From the NCBI RefSeq assembly GCF_030813595.1, contig NZ_JAUSUH010000002.1, forward strand, positions 744,001-808,000: a stretch of DNA of 64,000 nucleotides, read 5' to 3'. Of this stretch, positions 18,384-27,008 are shown one piece after another. Under the pieces are notes generated by a model. That model did not search any database. It was not told the origin of the DNA and saw only the letters and a list, made by a program, of their open reading frames with translations. Made by a program: the position numbers and the translations under genes. How positions within the stretch are numbered: the first letter of the stretch is position 1; the number at the start of each line of letters is the position of its first letter. The DNA comes from Ancylobacter vacuolatus. GTDB taxonomy: Bacteria; Pseudomonadota; Alphaproteobacteria; Rhizobiales; Xanthobacteraceae.

Positions 18384-19064
18384 ATGACGAAACGAGTTCA
18401 TGCCACCCGCGCCGCGCTTCTGCGGGGCGCCATGGTCTGCACGATGGCGGGCGCTTTCGGCGTCGCGCCGGTTTTTGCCGCCGACGACCCGCCGGAAATG
18501 AACTTTACCGGCCAGCTGCTGACCGGCCTCGGCCTGGTGGCGCCGCCGCCGCCGCAAATCGACTATCGCGAGCGCGCCCCGCTGGTGGTGCCGCCGACCG
18601 GCGACGTCCTGCCGCCGCCGCGCGACGCCGCCGCTATCTCGCAGAACCCGGCCTGGCCGAAGGACCATGACGCGGTGGTCCGCGCGCAGTCGGAAAAGAC
18701 CGACTGGTCCGAGGCGTGGGAATCGGTCGCCCGCGACGGCACCACGGGCGGGCGCTCGCTCACCCCGGCGCAGCTCGAAAAGGGCTACAAGTCCGGCAAG
18801 GTGACGGGTTCCGGCTTCAAGAACCAGCGCACCAATGACGATAACCGCCTGTCGCTGAACCAGCTCGACTTCTTCGGCTGGGACAAGAAGAAGGACCAGG
18901 CGGTCCCGTTCGAGGGCGAGCCGGACCGTGAATCGCTGGTCCAGCCGCCGCCCGGCTACCAGACGCCCGCCCCCGGCGCCAAATATGGCGTGGTGTCGGA
19001 TCGTCCGGAAGACAAGGACTGGAAGATGCCGAGCTGGTTCGACCGCACCCAGCAGAACAAGTGA
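18384..19064 (+). CDS. Conserved exported protein, candidate BamF/DUF3035-like
   Basis: 226 residues. A signal peptide is followed by a cleavage-like VFAADDPP (about residue 33); no lipobox Cys is seen. The mature part is Pro-rich, with IDYRERAPLVVPPTGDVLPPPRD near residue 60-80 and a charged C-terminal half ending MPSWFDRTQQNK. Alphaproteobacterial BamF (DUF3035) lipoproteins carry a similar APLVVPP...PP-R segment, and in Rhodobacterales as I recall such a gene also lies between lspA and two M16 peptidase genes. Context and motif therefore suggest a divergent outer-membrane assembly factor, but this is inference. Strong AGGAG ribosome site before ATG 18384. Confidence 0.7.
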   Translation: MTKRVHATRAALLRGAMVCTMAGAFGVAPVFAADDPPEMNFTGQLLTGLGLVAPPPPQIDYRERAPLVVPPTGDVLPPPRDAAAISQNPAWPKDHDAVVRAQSEKTDWSEAWESVARDGTTGGRSLTPAQLEKGYKSGKVTGSGFKNQRTNDDNRLSLNQLDFFGWDKKKDQAVPFEGEPDRESLVQPPPGYQTPAPGAKYGVVSDRPEDKDWKMPSWFDRTQQNK

Positions 19065-19123
19065 CCGCCTGACGGCGCGCGGCGCCCGCGCGCCGACGCC
19101 ATGGACGGCCCGCCGGCAAGGCG

Positions 19124-19173
19124 CTTGGAAGCGCGACTTGGATGCGACTTGGAAGCTCGCCTTGGAAGCTCGC
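19124..19173. repeat. Four tandem imperfect CTTGGAAGCTCGC units
   Basis: Units start at 19124, 19137, 19148 and 19161 and are 13, 11, 13 and 13 bases long; the last two are identical. They lie upstream of the first M16 peptidase gene and run straight into a perfect inverted repeat at 19174. There is no ORF here. Confidence 0.85.
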
Positions 19174-19194
19174 CATCGATGCGTCGCATCGATG
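19174..19194. promoter_or_regulatory. Perfect 21-base inverted repeat CATCGATGCG-T-CGCATCGATG
   Basis: Two 10-base arms are separated by one T. The symmetry is that of a dimeric regulator site; no T-run follows, so it is a poor terminator candidate. It lies 171 bases before the M16 gene start and directly abuts the tandem repeats. Confidence 0.6.
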
Positions 19195-19364
19195 TGTGAC
19201 TTGCCACCGCCGCGGGCCTCTCACTTCGCGGTGAAGCATACCGGCCGCGCGTCGCGCCGCGCACGCTTCGTCGCTACATTGGTGGCGTTCCCCGCCCTGC
19301 GCGGCCCGATTCCGGGCCGTGCGCCCCCGGCGCCCCCCGGGCGGTCGCCGAAACGGATGAAGCT

Positions 19365-20771
19365 GTGACTGGAAGAATCATGCCCGCTCTGATGCTGCTG
19401 GCCGGCGCCGCCGCCGGCCTCGCCACGGCCCCCTCGCGCGCCGAAGCTACCGAAGTGTCGGAATTCACCCTGGGCAACGGCCTGCAGGTGGTGGTGGTGC
19501 CCGACCATCGCGCGCCCGTCGTCACCCATATGGTGTGGTACCGCGTCGGTTCGGCCGACGAGCAGCCGGGCAAGTCCGGCATCGCCCATTTCCTCGAACA
19601 TCTGATGTTCAAGGGCACCGCCACCCACCCGGCGGGCGAGTTCTCGCAGGTGGTGGCCAAGCTCGGCGGGCAGGAAAACGCCTTCACCTCGCAGGACTAC
19701 ACGGCCTATTTCCAGCGCGTGGCCAAGCAGAACCTCGCCACCGTGATGGGCTTCGAGGCCGACCGCATGACCGGCCTCGTGCTCACCGACGAGGTGGTGC
19801 TGCCCGAGCGCGACGTGGTGCTGGAAGAGCGCCGCATGCGCACCGACAACGACCCGGCCTCGCAGCTCTCCGAGGCGGCGCAGGCGGCGATGTTCGTCAA
19901 CCACCCCTATGGCCACCCGATCATCGGCTGGGAAGACGAGATCCGCCAGCTGAACCGGCAGGACGCGCTCGACTTCTACCGCCGCTTCTACACCCCCAAC
20001 AACGCCATCCTCGTGGTGGCCGGCGATGTCCAGCCGGAAGAGGTGAAGAAGCTCGCCGAGGACACCTATGGCAAGGTGGAACGGCGCGCCGAGACCGCCG
20101 AGCGGGTCCGCCCGCAGGAGCCGTCGCCGCGCGCCGAGCGCCGCCTGGTTCTGGCGGATGGGCGCGTCGGCCAGCCGAGCCTGTCGCGCAGCTATCTCGT
20201 GCCGTCCTATAAAGGCGACAAGCAGGAGAGCGCCGCGCTTGACGTGCTGTCCCAGGTGCTGGGCGGCGGTTCGACCGGCCGGCTCTACCGCACGCTGGTG
20301 GCCGACAAGGCCGTCGCCGCCAATGCCGGGGCCTGGTATCAATCCACCGCGCTCGACGACACCCGTTTCGGCCTCTCTGTCACCCCCCGCCCGGAAGTGA
20401 CGATGGAGGCGCTGGAGACCGCGCTGGACGAGACCATCGCCGCCCTCGCCAAGGATGGTCCGGACCCGGCGGAGCTGGAGCGCGCCAAGACGCGGCTGGT
20501 GGCCGAGGCGATCTATGCCCAGGACAACCAGGCGACGCTGGCGCGCATCTATGGCGCCGCGCTCGCCACCGGCTCCACCGCGCAGGACGTGAAGATCTGG
20601 CCCGATCTGGTCAAGGCCGTGACCGCCGAGCAGGTGCGCGATGCCGCCCGCCGCTGGCTGGTGCCGGCCCGCGCCGTGACCAGCCAGCTGCTGCAGGTCA
20701 AGCCCGCCCCCGCCGCCGCTTTGCCCGAGCCGGGCACCGACAAGGCGGCCCCGGCGGAGGACCGCTCATGA
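19365..20771 (+). CDS. M16-family zinc metallopeptidase, catalytic subunit
   Basis: 468 residues. An N-terminal signal peptide (PALMLLAGAAAGLATAPSRAEA) suggests periplasmic location. The inverted zinc motif HFLEH lies in SGIAHFLEHLMFKGTA (about residue 77), and the third ligand Glu is expected in the ERDVVLEERRMRTDN region. The fold is the insulinase/processing-peptidase type. A GTG at 19365 is used because it gives a basic n-region; an ATG at 19380, behind GGAAG, is an equally possible start. Its stop overlaps the next gene in an ATGA, so the two are translationally coupled. Confidence 0.92.
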   Translation: MTGRIMPALMLLAGAAAGLATAPSRAEATEVSEFTLGNGLQVVVVPDHRAPVVTHMVWYRVGSADEQPGKSGIAHFLEHLMFKGTATHPAGEFSQVVAKLGGQENAFTSQDYTAYFQRVAKQNLATVMGFEADRMTGLVLTDEVVLPERDVVLEERRMRTDNDPASQLSEAAQAAMFVNHPYGHPIIGWEDEIRQLNRQDALDFYRRFYTPNNAILVVAGDVQPEEVKKLAEDTYGKVERRAETAERVRPQEPSPRAERRLVLADGRVGQPSLSRSYLVPSYKGDKQESAALDVLSQVLGGGSTGRLYRTLVADKAVAANAGAWYQSTALDDTRFGLSVTPRPEVTMEALETALDETIAALAKDGPDPAELERAKTRLVAEAIYAQDNQATLARIYGAALATGSTAQDVKIWPDLVKAVTAEQVRDAARRWLVPARAVTSQLLQVKPAPAAALPEPGTDKAAPAEDRS

Positions 20772-22132
20772 CCGGCGCCGCCACCCCGCGGCGCGCCGGC
20801 CTTTCCCGTTCCCTCCTGTCCCTCGCCGCGGCCACCCTCATGACCATCGCCCTCGCCCCCGCCTCCCTCGCCCAGTCCGAGACCACGCGCATCCAGCGGG
20901 TGATCAGCCCGGGCGGCATCGAGGCCTGGCTGGTGCACGACACCACCCTGCCGCTGGTGGCGATGGAGATTGCCTTTCTTGGCGGCGCGGCGCAGGACCC
21001 CACGGAAAAGCCCGGCGTCGCCAGCCTGACCTCCTCACTGCTGGACGAGGGCGCCGGCGATCTCGATTCCCGCGCCTTCCAGGACCGGATGGCGGAGAAG
21101 GCGATCGAGCTGCGCTTCGATGCCTCGCGCGACAGCCTCGGCGGCTCGCTGCGCACCCTTTCGGAAAATGTCGATGATGCCTTCGCGCTGATGGCGCTGG
21201 CGGTGAACGCGCCGCGCTTCGACGACGAGGCGGTGGAGCGCATCCGCCAGGGCCAGCTGGCCCAGCTGCGCCGGCGGCTGAACGACCCTTCATCGCTGGC
21301 GAGTCTGGGCTGGTCGGCCGCCGCCTTCCCTGGCCATCCCTATGGCCGCCCGGTGGCCGGCACGCTGGAAAGCGTGCCCACCATCAGCCGCGACGACCTC
21401 AAGGCCTTTGTCGGCCGCACCTTGGCGCGCGACAATCTGAAGATCGCCGTGGTCGGCGACATCACGGCGGAGAAGCTCGGCCCGGCGCTCGACGCCATGT
21501 TCGGCGCCCTGCCGGCCAAGGCCCAGCTGACCCCGGTGGCGGATGTGGAGCCGCAGGGCCTCGGCACCGATGTGGTGAAGACGCTCGACGTGCCGCAGAC
21601 TTCCATCGTCTTCGGCGGCATCGGCCTCAAGCGCGACGACCCGGACTTCATCCCCGCCTTCGTGCTCAACCATATTTTCGGCGGCTCGGCCTTTTCCTCG
21701 CGCCTGTTCAGCGAAGTGCGCGAGAAGCGCGGGCTGGCCTATTCGGTCTACAGCCATCTCGCCCCGCTCGACCATACGGCGCTGATCCTCGGCGGCACCG
21801 CGACCAAGAACGAGCGCGCTGGCGAGAGTGCCGAGCTGATCCGCTCGGAATATCAGCGCCTGCTCACCGTCGGCCCGAGCGAGGAGGAGCTGGAGGATGC
21901 CAAGAGCTACCTCATCGGCTCCTTCGCCCTGCGCTTCGACAGCTCGGCCAAGGTCGCCTCGCAGCTGCTGCAGATCCAGATCGACAATCTCGGCATCGAC
22001 TATATCGACATCCGCAACCAGCTGGTGGCGCAGGTGACGCTGGACGACGTGAAGCGGGTCGCGGCCCGGCTCAATGAGCATCCCGCGCTGTTGTTCAGCC
22101 TGGTGGGCAAGCCCGAGGGGCTGACCCAGTGA
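20768..22132 (+). CDS. M16-family peptidase-like protein, non-catalytic partner
   Basis: 454 residues with a signal peptide (LATALMTIALAPASLAQ-like region ending near residue 36). It has the M16 fold, including REKRGLAYSVYSHLAPLDHT and VVGDITAEKLG, but the HxxEH position reads SLTSSLLDEGAGDL, so the zinc ligands are missing. M16 proteases often act as an active/inactive heterodimer, like mitochondrial MPP beta/alpha. The 4-base ATGA overlap with the active subunit supports a fixed stoichiometry. Confidence 0.9.
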   Translation: MTGAATPRRAGLSRSLLSLAAATLMTIALAPASLAQSETTRIQRVISPGGIEAWLVHDTTLPLVAMEIAFLGGAAQDPTEKPGVASLTSSLLDEGAGDLDSRAFQDRMAEKAIELRFDASRDSLGGSLRTLSENVDDAFALMALAVNAPRFDDEAVERIRQGQLAQLRRRLNDPSSLASLGWSAAAFPGHPYGRPVAGTLESVPTISRDDLKAFVGRTLARDNLKIAVVGDITAEKLGPALDAMFGALPAKAQLTPVADVEPQGLGTDVVKTLDVPQTSIVFGGIGLKRDDPDFIPAFVLNHIFGGSAFSSRLFSEVREKRGLAYSVYSHLAPLDHTALILGGTATKNERAGESAELIRSEYQRLLTVGPSEEELEDAKSYLIGSFALRFDSSAKVASQLLQIQIDNLGIDYIDIRNQLVAQVTLDDVKRVAARLNEHPALLFSLVGKPEGLTQ

Positions 22133-22377
22133 CGGCCGGCCGGCGCGGGCGGCCGCGCCAAGTGGCGGGCAACAGCAGTGACGGCGGCAGCGGGCCGGGC
22201 GTTTGCGCCCCCCGCGCCTGTGCGGACGCTTGACGGGAGGGCGTCAGGGCATGTTCCCTGTCGGCGATCCCCTGCTATAAGAGCGTCCGGGAACGTATGG
22301 ATCAAGCACATCGGCCATCCGGCGCTGCGGGGGAAGGCGCCGGGGCCCATCCAGCCGCCACGGCGGGGAGTATGCGT

Positions 22378-23481
22378 ATGGGTATCGGGGACGTTGGGAG
22401 CCGGAACGTGGTGAACGCCGAACAGGTGAACGGGCCGGCCGGTGGGGTCAGGCGCGGGCGGACGCACAGGGGGCGTGCCCACCATTGGCTTGCCCTCCCG
22501 GCGCTCGCCTTGCTGCTGGCGGGCTGCGCCGGCAACGGCATTGGCGGCGGCGACGGCAATGAGGGCCCGATGGGCTCCGGCAATGCCGGCGACCAGGGCA
22601 TCTTCGGCTCGACCATGCAGACCACCACCGTGGCCCCAACCGGCGGCAGCGCGGCGGCGGGCGGCGCGGTGGGCGCCGGCACGGCGGCGGTCGCAGCAGG
22701 CAATCCCGATCTTTCCGAATTCACCTGCCCGCCGATCCAGGTGCGGGCCGGCGCGGCGGCCTGGCAGGTGACGGAACCCTCCGATGGCGGCGTGCGCTAC
22801 CAGGCGACGCTCGGCCAGTTCTCGCGCGAATGCCGCTTCTCCGCCCCCGACATGAACATGCGTATCGGCATTCAGGGCCGGGTGCTGCTCGGCCCCAAGG
22901 GCGGCCCGGGCAAGCTCACCGTGCCGATCCGCCTCGCCGTGGTCGAGGAAGGGCCGGCGCCGAAATCGGTGTGGACCAAGTTCTATGCCGTGCCGGTGGA
23001 AGTCGGCCCGGGCGTCATGCAGGTCGATTTCGGCCTGGTGGCGGATGACGTGAACTTCCCGCGCCCGACGCCCGGCCTCTCCGAGCGCTATGTCGTCTAT
23101 GTCGGCTTCGATCCGCAGGGCAAGGAAGAGAAGCCCACGCGGGCGCGTCCGGCCACGCCGCGCGCCCAGCCGCAGGCCCAGCAGGCGCCGCGCCCGGCCC
23201 CCGCCGCCACGGCGGCGCCGCGCGCGACCCCGGTGGTGACGCCCGCGCCCACCGCCACGCCGCGCCAGATCTCGCCCACCGTCGCGCCGGCCGCCAGCGC
23301 CGCGCCGCGCACCAGCCCTTCGGCGCCGACCTCCACCGTGCAGACCGCCCCCGCCACCCCGGCGCCGGCGGCCACCGCTCCCGCAGCGACCGCGCCGGCC
23401 GCCAGCGCGCCCGCCCCGAACAACAGCGACACCCAGTGGATCGGCGCCCCGGCCCCCTCCACCGGGGGGTTCTCGCAATAG
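22378..23481 (+). CDS. Putative lipoprotein with Ala/Pro/Thr-rich C-terminal tail
   Basis: 367 residues from ATG 22378 (behind GGGGAG). A lipobox LALLLAGC places the acylated Cys near residue 50 after a long basic n-region (RRGRTHRGRAHHW); a GTG at 22408 behind GGGAG would shorten this. A globular part follows (about residues 120-255), with two Cys (EFTCPPIQV, RECRFSAPD) that may form a disulfide and a repeated beta-like pattern ending RYVVYVGFDPQG. The last ~120 residues are mostly Ala, Pro, Thr and Ser, like a wall-spanning linker. I do not recognise the family. The protein is probably attached to a periplasmic membrane face. Confidence 0.75.
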   Translation: MGIGDVGSRNVVNAEQVNGPAGGVRRGRTHRGRAHHWLALPALALLLAGCAGNGIGGGDGNEGPMGSGNAGDQGIFGSTMQTTTVAPTGGSAAAGGAVGAGTAAVAAGNPDLSEFTCPPIQVRAGAAAWQVTEPSDGGVRYQATLGQFSRECRFSAPDMNMRIGIQGRVLLGPKGGPGKLTVPIRLAVVEEGPAPKSVWTKFYAVPVEVGPGVMQVDFGLVADDVNFPRPTPGLSERYVVYVGFDPQGKEEKPTRARPATPRAQPQAQQAPRPAPAATAAPRATPVVTPAPTATPRQISPTVAPAASAAPRTSPSAPTSTVQTAPATPAPAATAPAATAPAASAPAPNNSDTQWIGAPAPSTGGFSQ

Positions 23482-23651
23482 AGGATGGTGCACCGGTCAG
23501 GCTGAATCAGCCGGATCGGTGGATCGCCCTTTGGCGAGAGACGCGCGCGGCCTGCGCGCCGCAGGCGGTGCCGGCATGTCGGCGGGTGTTCTCGACGACT
23601 TGCTTCCGACGCCGTGCTCTCAACGGCGTGGACCGGCGCAGGCAAGGGCGC

Positions 23652-24350
23652 CTAGGCCGGCTTCGTGCTGGCGAAGGCGCTGAGGAAGGAGCGCACCGTC
23701 TGGTCCACCACATTGCGGATCATCGCGGCGTCCGGGTGGGCATTGTCGCCGAAGATCATCGGTATGACGAGCTTGCCCTGGCAGCCCAGCATGAACTGCC
23801 AGGCGGCCATCTCGACATCCTCGATGACGAATTCGCCCTGCGCGATCTTGGCGCGCAGCCAGTCGGACAGCCGGGCGACACCGGCTTCCTGCCCCGCCTG
23901 CAGGAAGGCGCGGCCGATCTCGGGCAGCTTCTCGGCGACGCCGATCACCATGCGGACGGTGCGGATATGGCCGGGCTCCAGCATGGCGTGGACATAGCGG
24001 CAGGCGAGCGCGCGCAGCGTCTGCTCGGTGGGACCCTCGGGATCGAGGTCGAAACAAGCCTCGGCCGTGCGCTTGCATTCATCCGTCACCAGGGCGGTGA
24101 ACAGGTTCTCCTTCGAATCGAAATAGACGTACAGCGTGCCCTTCGAGACGCCGGCGGCGCGGGCGATTTCGCCCATACTGGCGCCGTCGAAGCCCGAGGC
24201 GAGGAACACCTCCCGGGCCCCGCGCAGGATCTGGTCGTGCTTGGGGGAGGCGGGGCCGGCGGCCGTTTCCGTGCGCCCCGGCTCGGCGTGCCGTCCACCG
24301 GCCGTCCGGCGCTCGATCCGTTGATGGGCGAAGTCCGGTAATGAGGCCAT
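23652..24350 (-). CDS. TetR/AcrR-family transcriptional repressor (AefR-like)
   Basis: 232 residues. The DNA-binding part is ILRGAREVFLASGFDGAS followed by MGEIARAAGVSKGTLYVYFD, the TetR helix-turn-helix (about residues 39-75). The C-terminal part (ACRYVHAMLEPGHIRTVRMVIGV) resembles the AefR-like effector domain. ATG 24350 was chosen; an in-frame TTG is 8 codons upstream. A strong palindrome lies at 24462-24478. No efflux pump gene adjoins it, which is unusual for this group. Confidence 0.9.
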   Translation of the reverse strand: MASLPDFAHQRIERRTAGGRHAEPGRTETAAGPASPKHDQILRGAREVFLASGFDGASMGEIARAAGVSKGTLYVYFDSKENLFTALVTDECKRTAEACFDLDPEGPTEQTLRALACRYVHAMLEPGHIRTVRMVIGVAEKLPEIGRAFLQAGQEAGVARLSDWLRAKIAQGEFVIEDVEMAAWQFMLGCQGKLVIPMIFGDNAHPDAAMIRNVVDQTVRSFLSAFASTKPA

Positions 24351-24376
24351 GAACAATCTGATCGGGAGGAGCAATT

Positions 24377-24463
24377 ATGACTTCTTCACAACAGCATTTT
24401 GAAGCGCCGGGCGGCTTTAAGCAATGTGGCAGACGGCTCCGGACGGGCGCTCAAACATATTGA
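24377..24463 (+). CDS. Possible 28-residue small ORF behind a strong ribosome site
   Basis: GGGAGGAG with suitable spacing precedes ATG 24377; the frame codes MTSSQQHFEAPGGF and 14 more residues and stops with TGA at 24461, touching the TetR palindrome. It lies divergent to tetR exactly where an efflux gene would usually start. It may be a leader peptide, a remnant of a deleted gene, or chance. Confidence 0.22.
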   Translation: MTSSQQHFEAPGGFKQCGRRLRTGAQTY

Positions 24464-24478
24464 CCGAACGGTTCGGTC
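24462..24478. promoter_or_regulatory. TetR-type operator GACCGAAC-G-GTTCGGTC
   Basis: Perfect 8-base inverted arms flank one central base, 112 bases upstream of the TetR start. The ACCGAAC/GTTCGGT half-sites are of the kind seen at AcrR/TetR-controlled promoters. Autorepression of tetR is the simplest reading. The rest of the 574-base gap up to kup shows no gene I can support except the small ORF at 24377. Confidence 0.6.
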
Positions 24479-24924
24479 GACGTTGATCGCGAGCGATGAA
24501 CCGTTTAATGATCCAGACGCGCCAGCGGATCTGGTCCCAAGGAGCCCGCAAGCCTTTGGACAACACGGGCCCGCTGGTAGAGGGAGGGGGATTAAACCGC
24601 CCCCCAATCCCCCTCCCTCATCCCGATCGGCCCGCCCGATCGATCGTCCGGGGCGTCTTCACATTCGCGTGGCCTTAGGCGCCGATGCGCCCGCTGCGAC
24701 CCCGAGAGAGCGCTTGGCGCAAGGGGCGCGGCAGAGTATTGCTGCAACGCCCCCCGATGCCACGGCATTGCTCTGCGCACATCCGGCCCTCATGCACCCT
24801 CCCGTCGCGTCTTCTCCCTTGATCTCCCGTCCCGCCGGCGTGCACAGCGCCGGCCGGCCGGGTCCTGCAGGCCACTCCCTTCCCGGCCCGTGCCGGGATG
24901 GCGCGTGCGGCGAGCGGGGGTCCC

Positions 24925-26808
24925 ATGGCTGAGCGTCGCCCCACGGGACGCCGGACGATTCCCTTCGCTGCCGAGATGGCGGCGCTGGGGGTGGTGTTCG
25001 GCGATATCGGCACCAGTCCGCTCTATGCCTTCAAGCAGGGGCTCAACGCGGTAGGTGGCCCGGCGATCTCCGATGCCGACGTGTTCGGCCTGCTGTCGCT
25101 GATCACCTGGGCCATCATCCTCTCCATCACGCTCAAATACGTCACGCTGGTGCTGCGGGCGGACAATGACGGCGAGGGCGGCATCCTTGCCCTGGTCACG
25201 CTGCTCGACCTGCAGCGCTCGGCCAATGGCAAGCGGCTGTTCCTGCTGGTGGCCGGCCTGGTCGGCGCCGCGATGCTGATCGGCGATGGCGTGCTGACCC
25301 CGGCCATCTCGGTGCTGTCGGCCATTGAAGGGCTGGAGGTGATCGCCCCCGCGCTCGACCACTGGATCGTGGCGGCCACGGTGCTGGTGATCCTGCTCGT
25401 CTTCATCTCGCAGCGCGCCGGCACCGAGCGCATCGGTGCCTTCTACGGCCCGGTGATGCTGGTCTGGTTCCTCTCGCTGGCCGCGCTCGGCCTGCATGGC
25501 ATCGTCCAGGCGCCGCAGGTGCTGGCAGCGTTCGATCCGCGCCATGGCATCGCCATCCTGGCCGACCATCCGCTGCTCGCCGGCGCCATTCTCGGCGCCA
25601 CCTTCCTGGCGATAACCGGCGGCGAGGCGCTCTATGCCGATCTCGGCCATTTCGGCCGGCCGGTCATCACCCGCGCCTGGCTCATCGTCGCCATGCCGGC
25701 CCTGCTGCTCAACTATTACGGCCAGGGCGCCCATGTGCTGGTGCACCGCGACTCGGTGCGCAACCCGTTCTACGATCTGGCGCCCGACATGTTCGAGGTG
25801 CCGCTGCTCATCCTCGCCACGCTGGCGACGGTGATCGCCTCGCAGGCCATCATCACCGGCGTGTTCTCGCTGGCCAAGCAGGCCATCGAGCTCGGCTACC
25901 TGCCGCCGATGCGGATCCGCTACACCAGCGAGCACAATGACCAGCACATCTATGTCGGCCGGCTGAACTGGATCATGATGACGGCCTGCGCCGCCATCGT
26001 GGTGTCCTTCGGCTCATCCGACCGGCTGGCCTCCGCCTATGGCATCGCCGTGGCGATGGCGATGGTCTCGACCACCATCCTGTTCGTCGCCCATGTGCGC
26101 CGGCGCTGGCACTGGCCCTGGCCGGCGCTGGTCGGCCTTGCCGGCGGGCTGGCGGTGATCGACCTGTCCTTTGCGGCCGCCAACCTCACCAAGCTGCACG
26201 ATGGCGGCTGGCTGCCGGTGACCATCGCCGCGCTGGTGCTGGTCATCATGGTGTCGTGGCGCCGTGGCCTCGAAGGGCTCGGCATCCAGCAGCGCCGGTT
26301 CACCCAGCCGCTGGACGAGTTCGTCGCCAAGGGCCGCCCGCCCGGCTGCGCGGTGAGCCCGCGCACCGCCATCTTCCTCTCGCGCGGCGCCGCCGTCACG
26401 CCGGTGGCGCTGGGGCGCCTGTCGGAACTGCTCAATGTGCAGTTCACCCGCGCCGTCATCGTCTCGGTGTGGATCGCCTCGCGCCCGCGCGTGCCGGTGG
26501 ACGAGCGGGTGCGCGTCCTGCCGCTCGACCCCGCCCATCTGCGCGTCGATGTGCGCTTCGGCTATATGCAGCAGATCGACGTTCCGGCCGTGCTCGGCCC
26601 CGCCCTCTACGCCCAGGGCATCGATCCCGACGAAGCGGTCTATGTCATCGGTCACGAGCGGGTGATGCCGCCCGACGACATTCTCGGCGTGCGCGACGTT
26701 CTCGCCCACATCTTCGCCTTTCTCGCCCGCAACGCGGAGCGTTCGGTCGACCGCTTCGGCCTGCCGCGCCCGCGCACCATCGAGATTGGCTACCCGGTCC
26801 GGCTCTAG
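24925..26808 (+). CDS. kup: Kup-family low-affinity potassium uptake transporter
   Basis: 627 residues, the family's usual size. The signature GVVFGDIGTSPLYAFKQG is near residue 23. About 12 hydrophobic segments follow up to KLHDGGWLPVTIAALVLVIM, then a ~190-residue hydrophilic C-terminal domain ending EIGYPVRL. It imports K+ with protons across the inner membrane. Start ATG 24925 follows GCGGGGG; a second ATG is 9 codons upstream in poorer context. Confidence 0.95.
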   Translation: MAERRPTGRRTIPFAAEMAALGVVFGDIGTSPLYAFKQGLNAVGGPAISDADVFGLLSLITWAIILSITLKYVTLVLRADNDGEGGILALVTLLDLQRSANGKRLFLLVAGLVGAAMLIGDGVLTPAISVLSAIEGLEVIAPALDHWIVAATVLVILLVFISQRAGTERIGAFYGPVMLVWFLSLAALGLHGIVQAPQVLAAFDPRHGIAILADHPLLAGAILGATFLAITGGEALYADLGHFGRPVITRAWLIVAMPALLLNYYGQGAHVLVHRDSVRNPFYDLAPDMFEVPLLILATLATVIASQAIITGVFSLAKQAIELGYLPPMRIRYTSEHNDQHIYVGRLNWIMMTACAAIVVSFGSSDRLASAYGIAVAMAMVSTTILFVAHVRRRWHWPWPALVGLAGGLAVIDLSFAAANLTKLHDGGWLPVTIAALVLVIMVSWRRGLEGLGIQQRRFTQPLDEFVAKGRPPGCAVSPRTAIFLSRGAAVTPVALGRLSELLNVQFTRAVIVSVWIASRPRVPVDERVRVLPLDPAHLRVDVRFGYMQQIDVPAVLGPALYAQGIDPDEAVYVIGHERVMPPDDILGVRDVLAHIFAFLARNAERSVDRFGLPRPRTIEIGYPVRL

Positions 26809-27008
26809 CCGAAGAACCGGTTCACGCCGGCGTGACTGTCATTGTGTCGTCGCACCCGCGCCGCCATCTGGCGTCAGACAGGCGCGAGAATCGACGCAAC
26901 GGAGCGGGTGCGTTAATGCGCCGCCGGTTTGCTGAACGTGTTTCGCAAGCCGGCCGGGTCTGCTAGGGGTGCCCGGCACACTGGCATAACAGCGGGGACA
27001 GGCACGCA

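Noticed and set aside
26815-26845. Palindromes GAACCGGTTC and CACGCCGGCGTG after kup as a terminator
   Set aside because: They have no loop suited to an RNA hairpin and no T-run; both are short GC-rich palindromes expected by chance.
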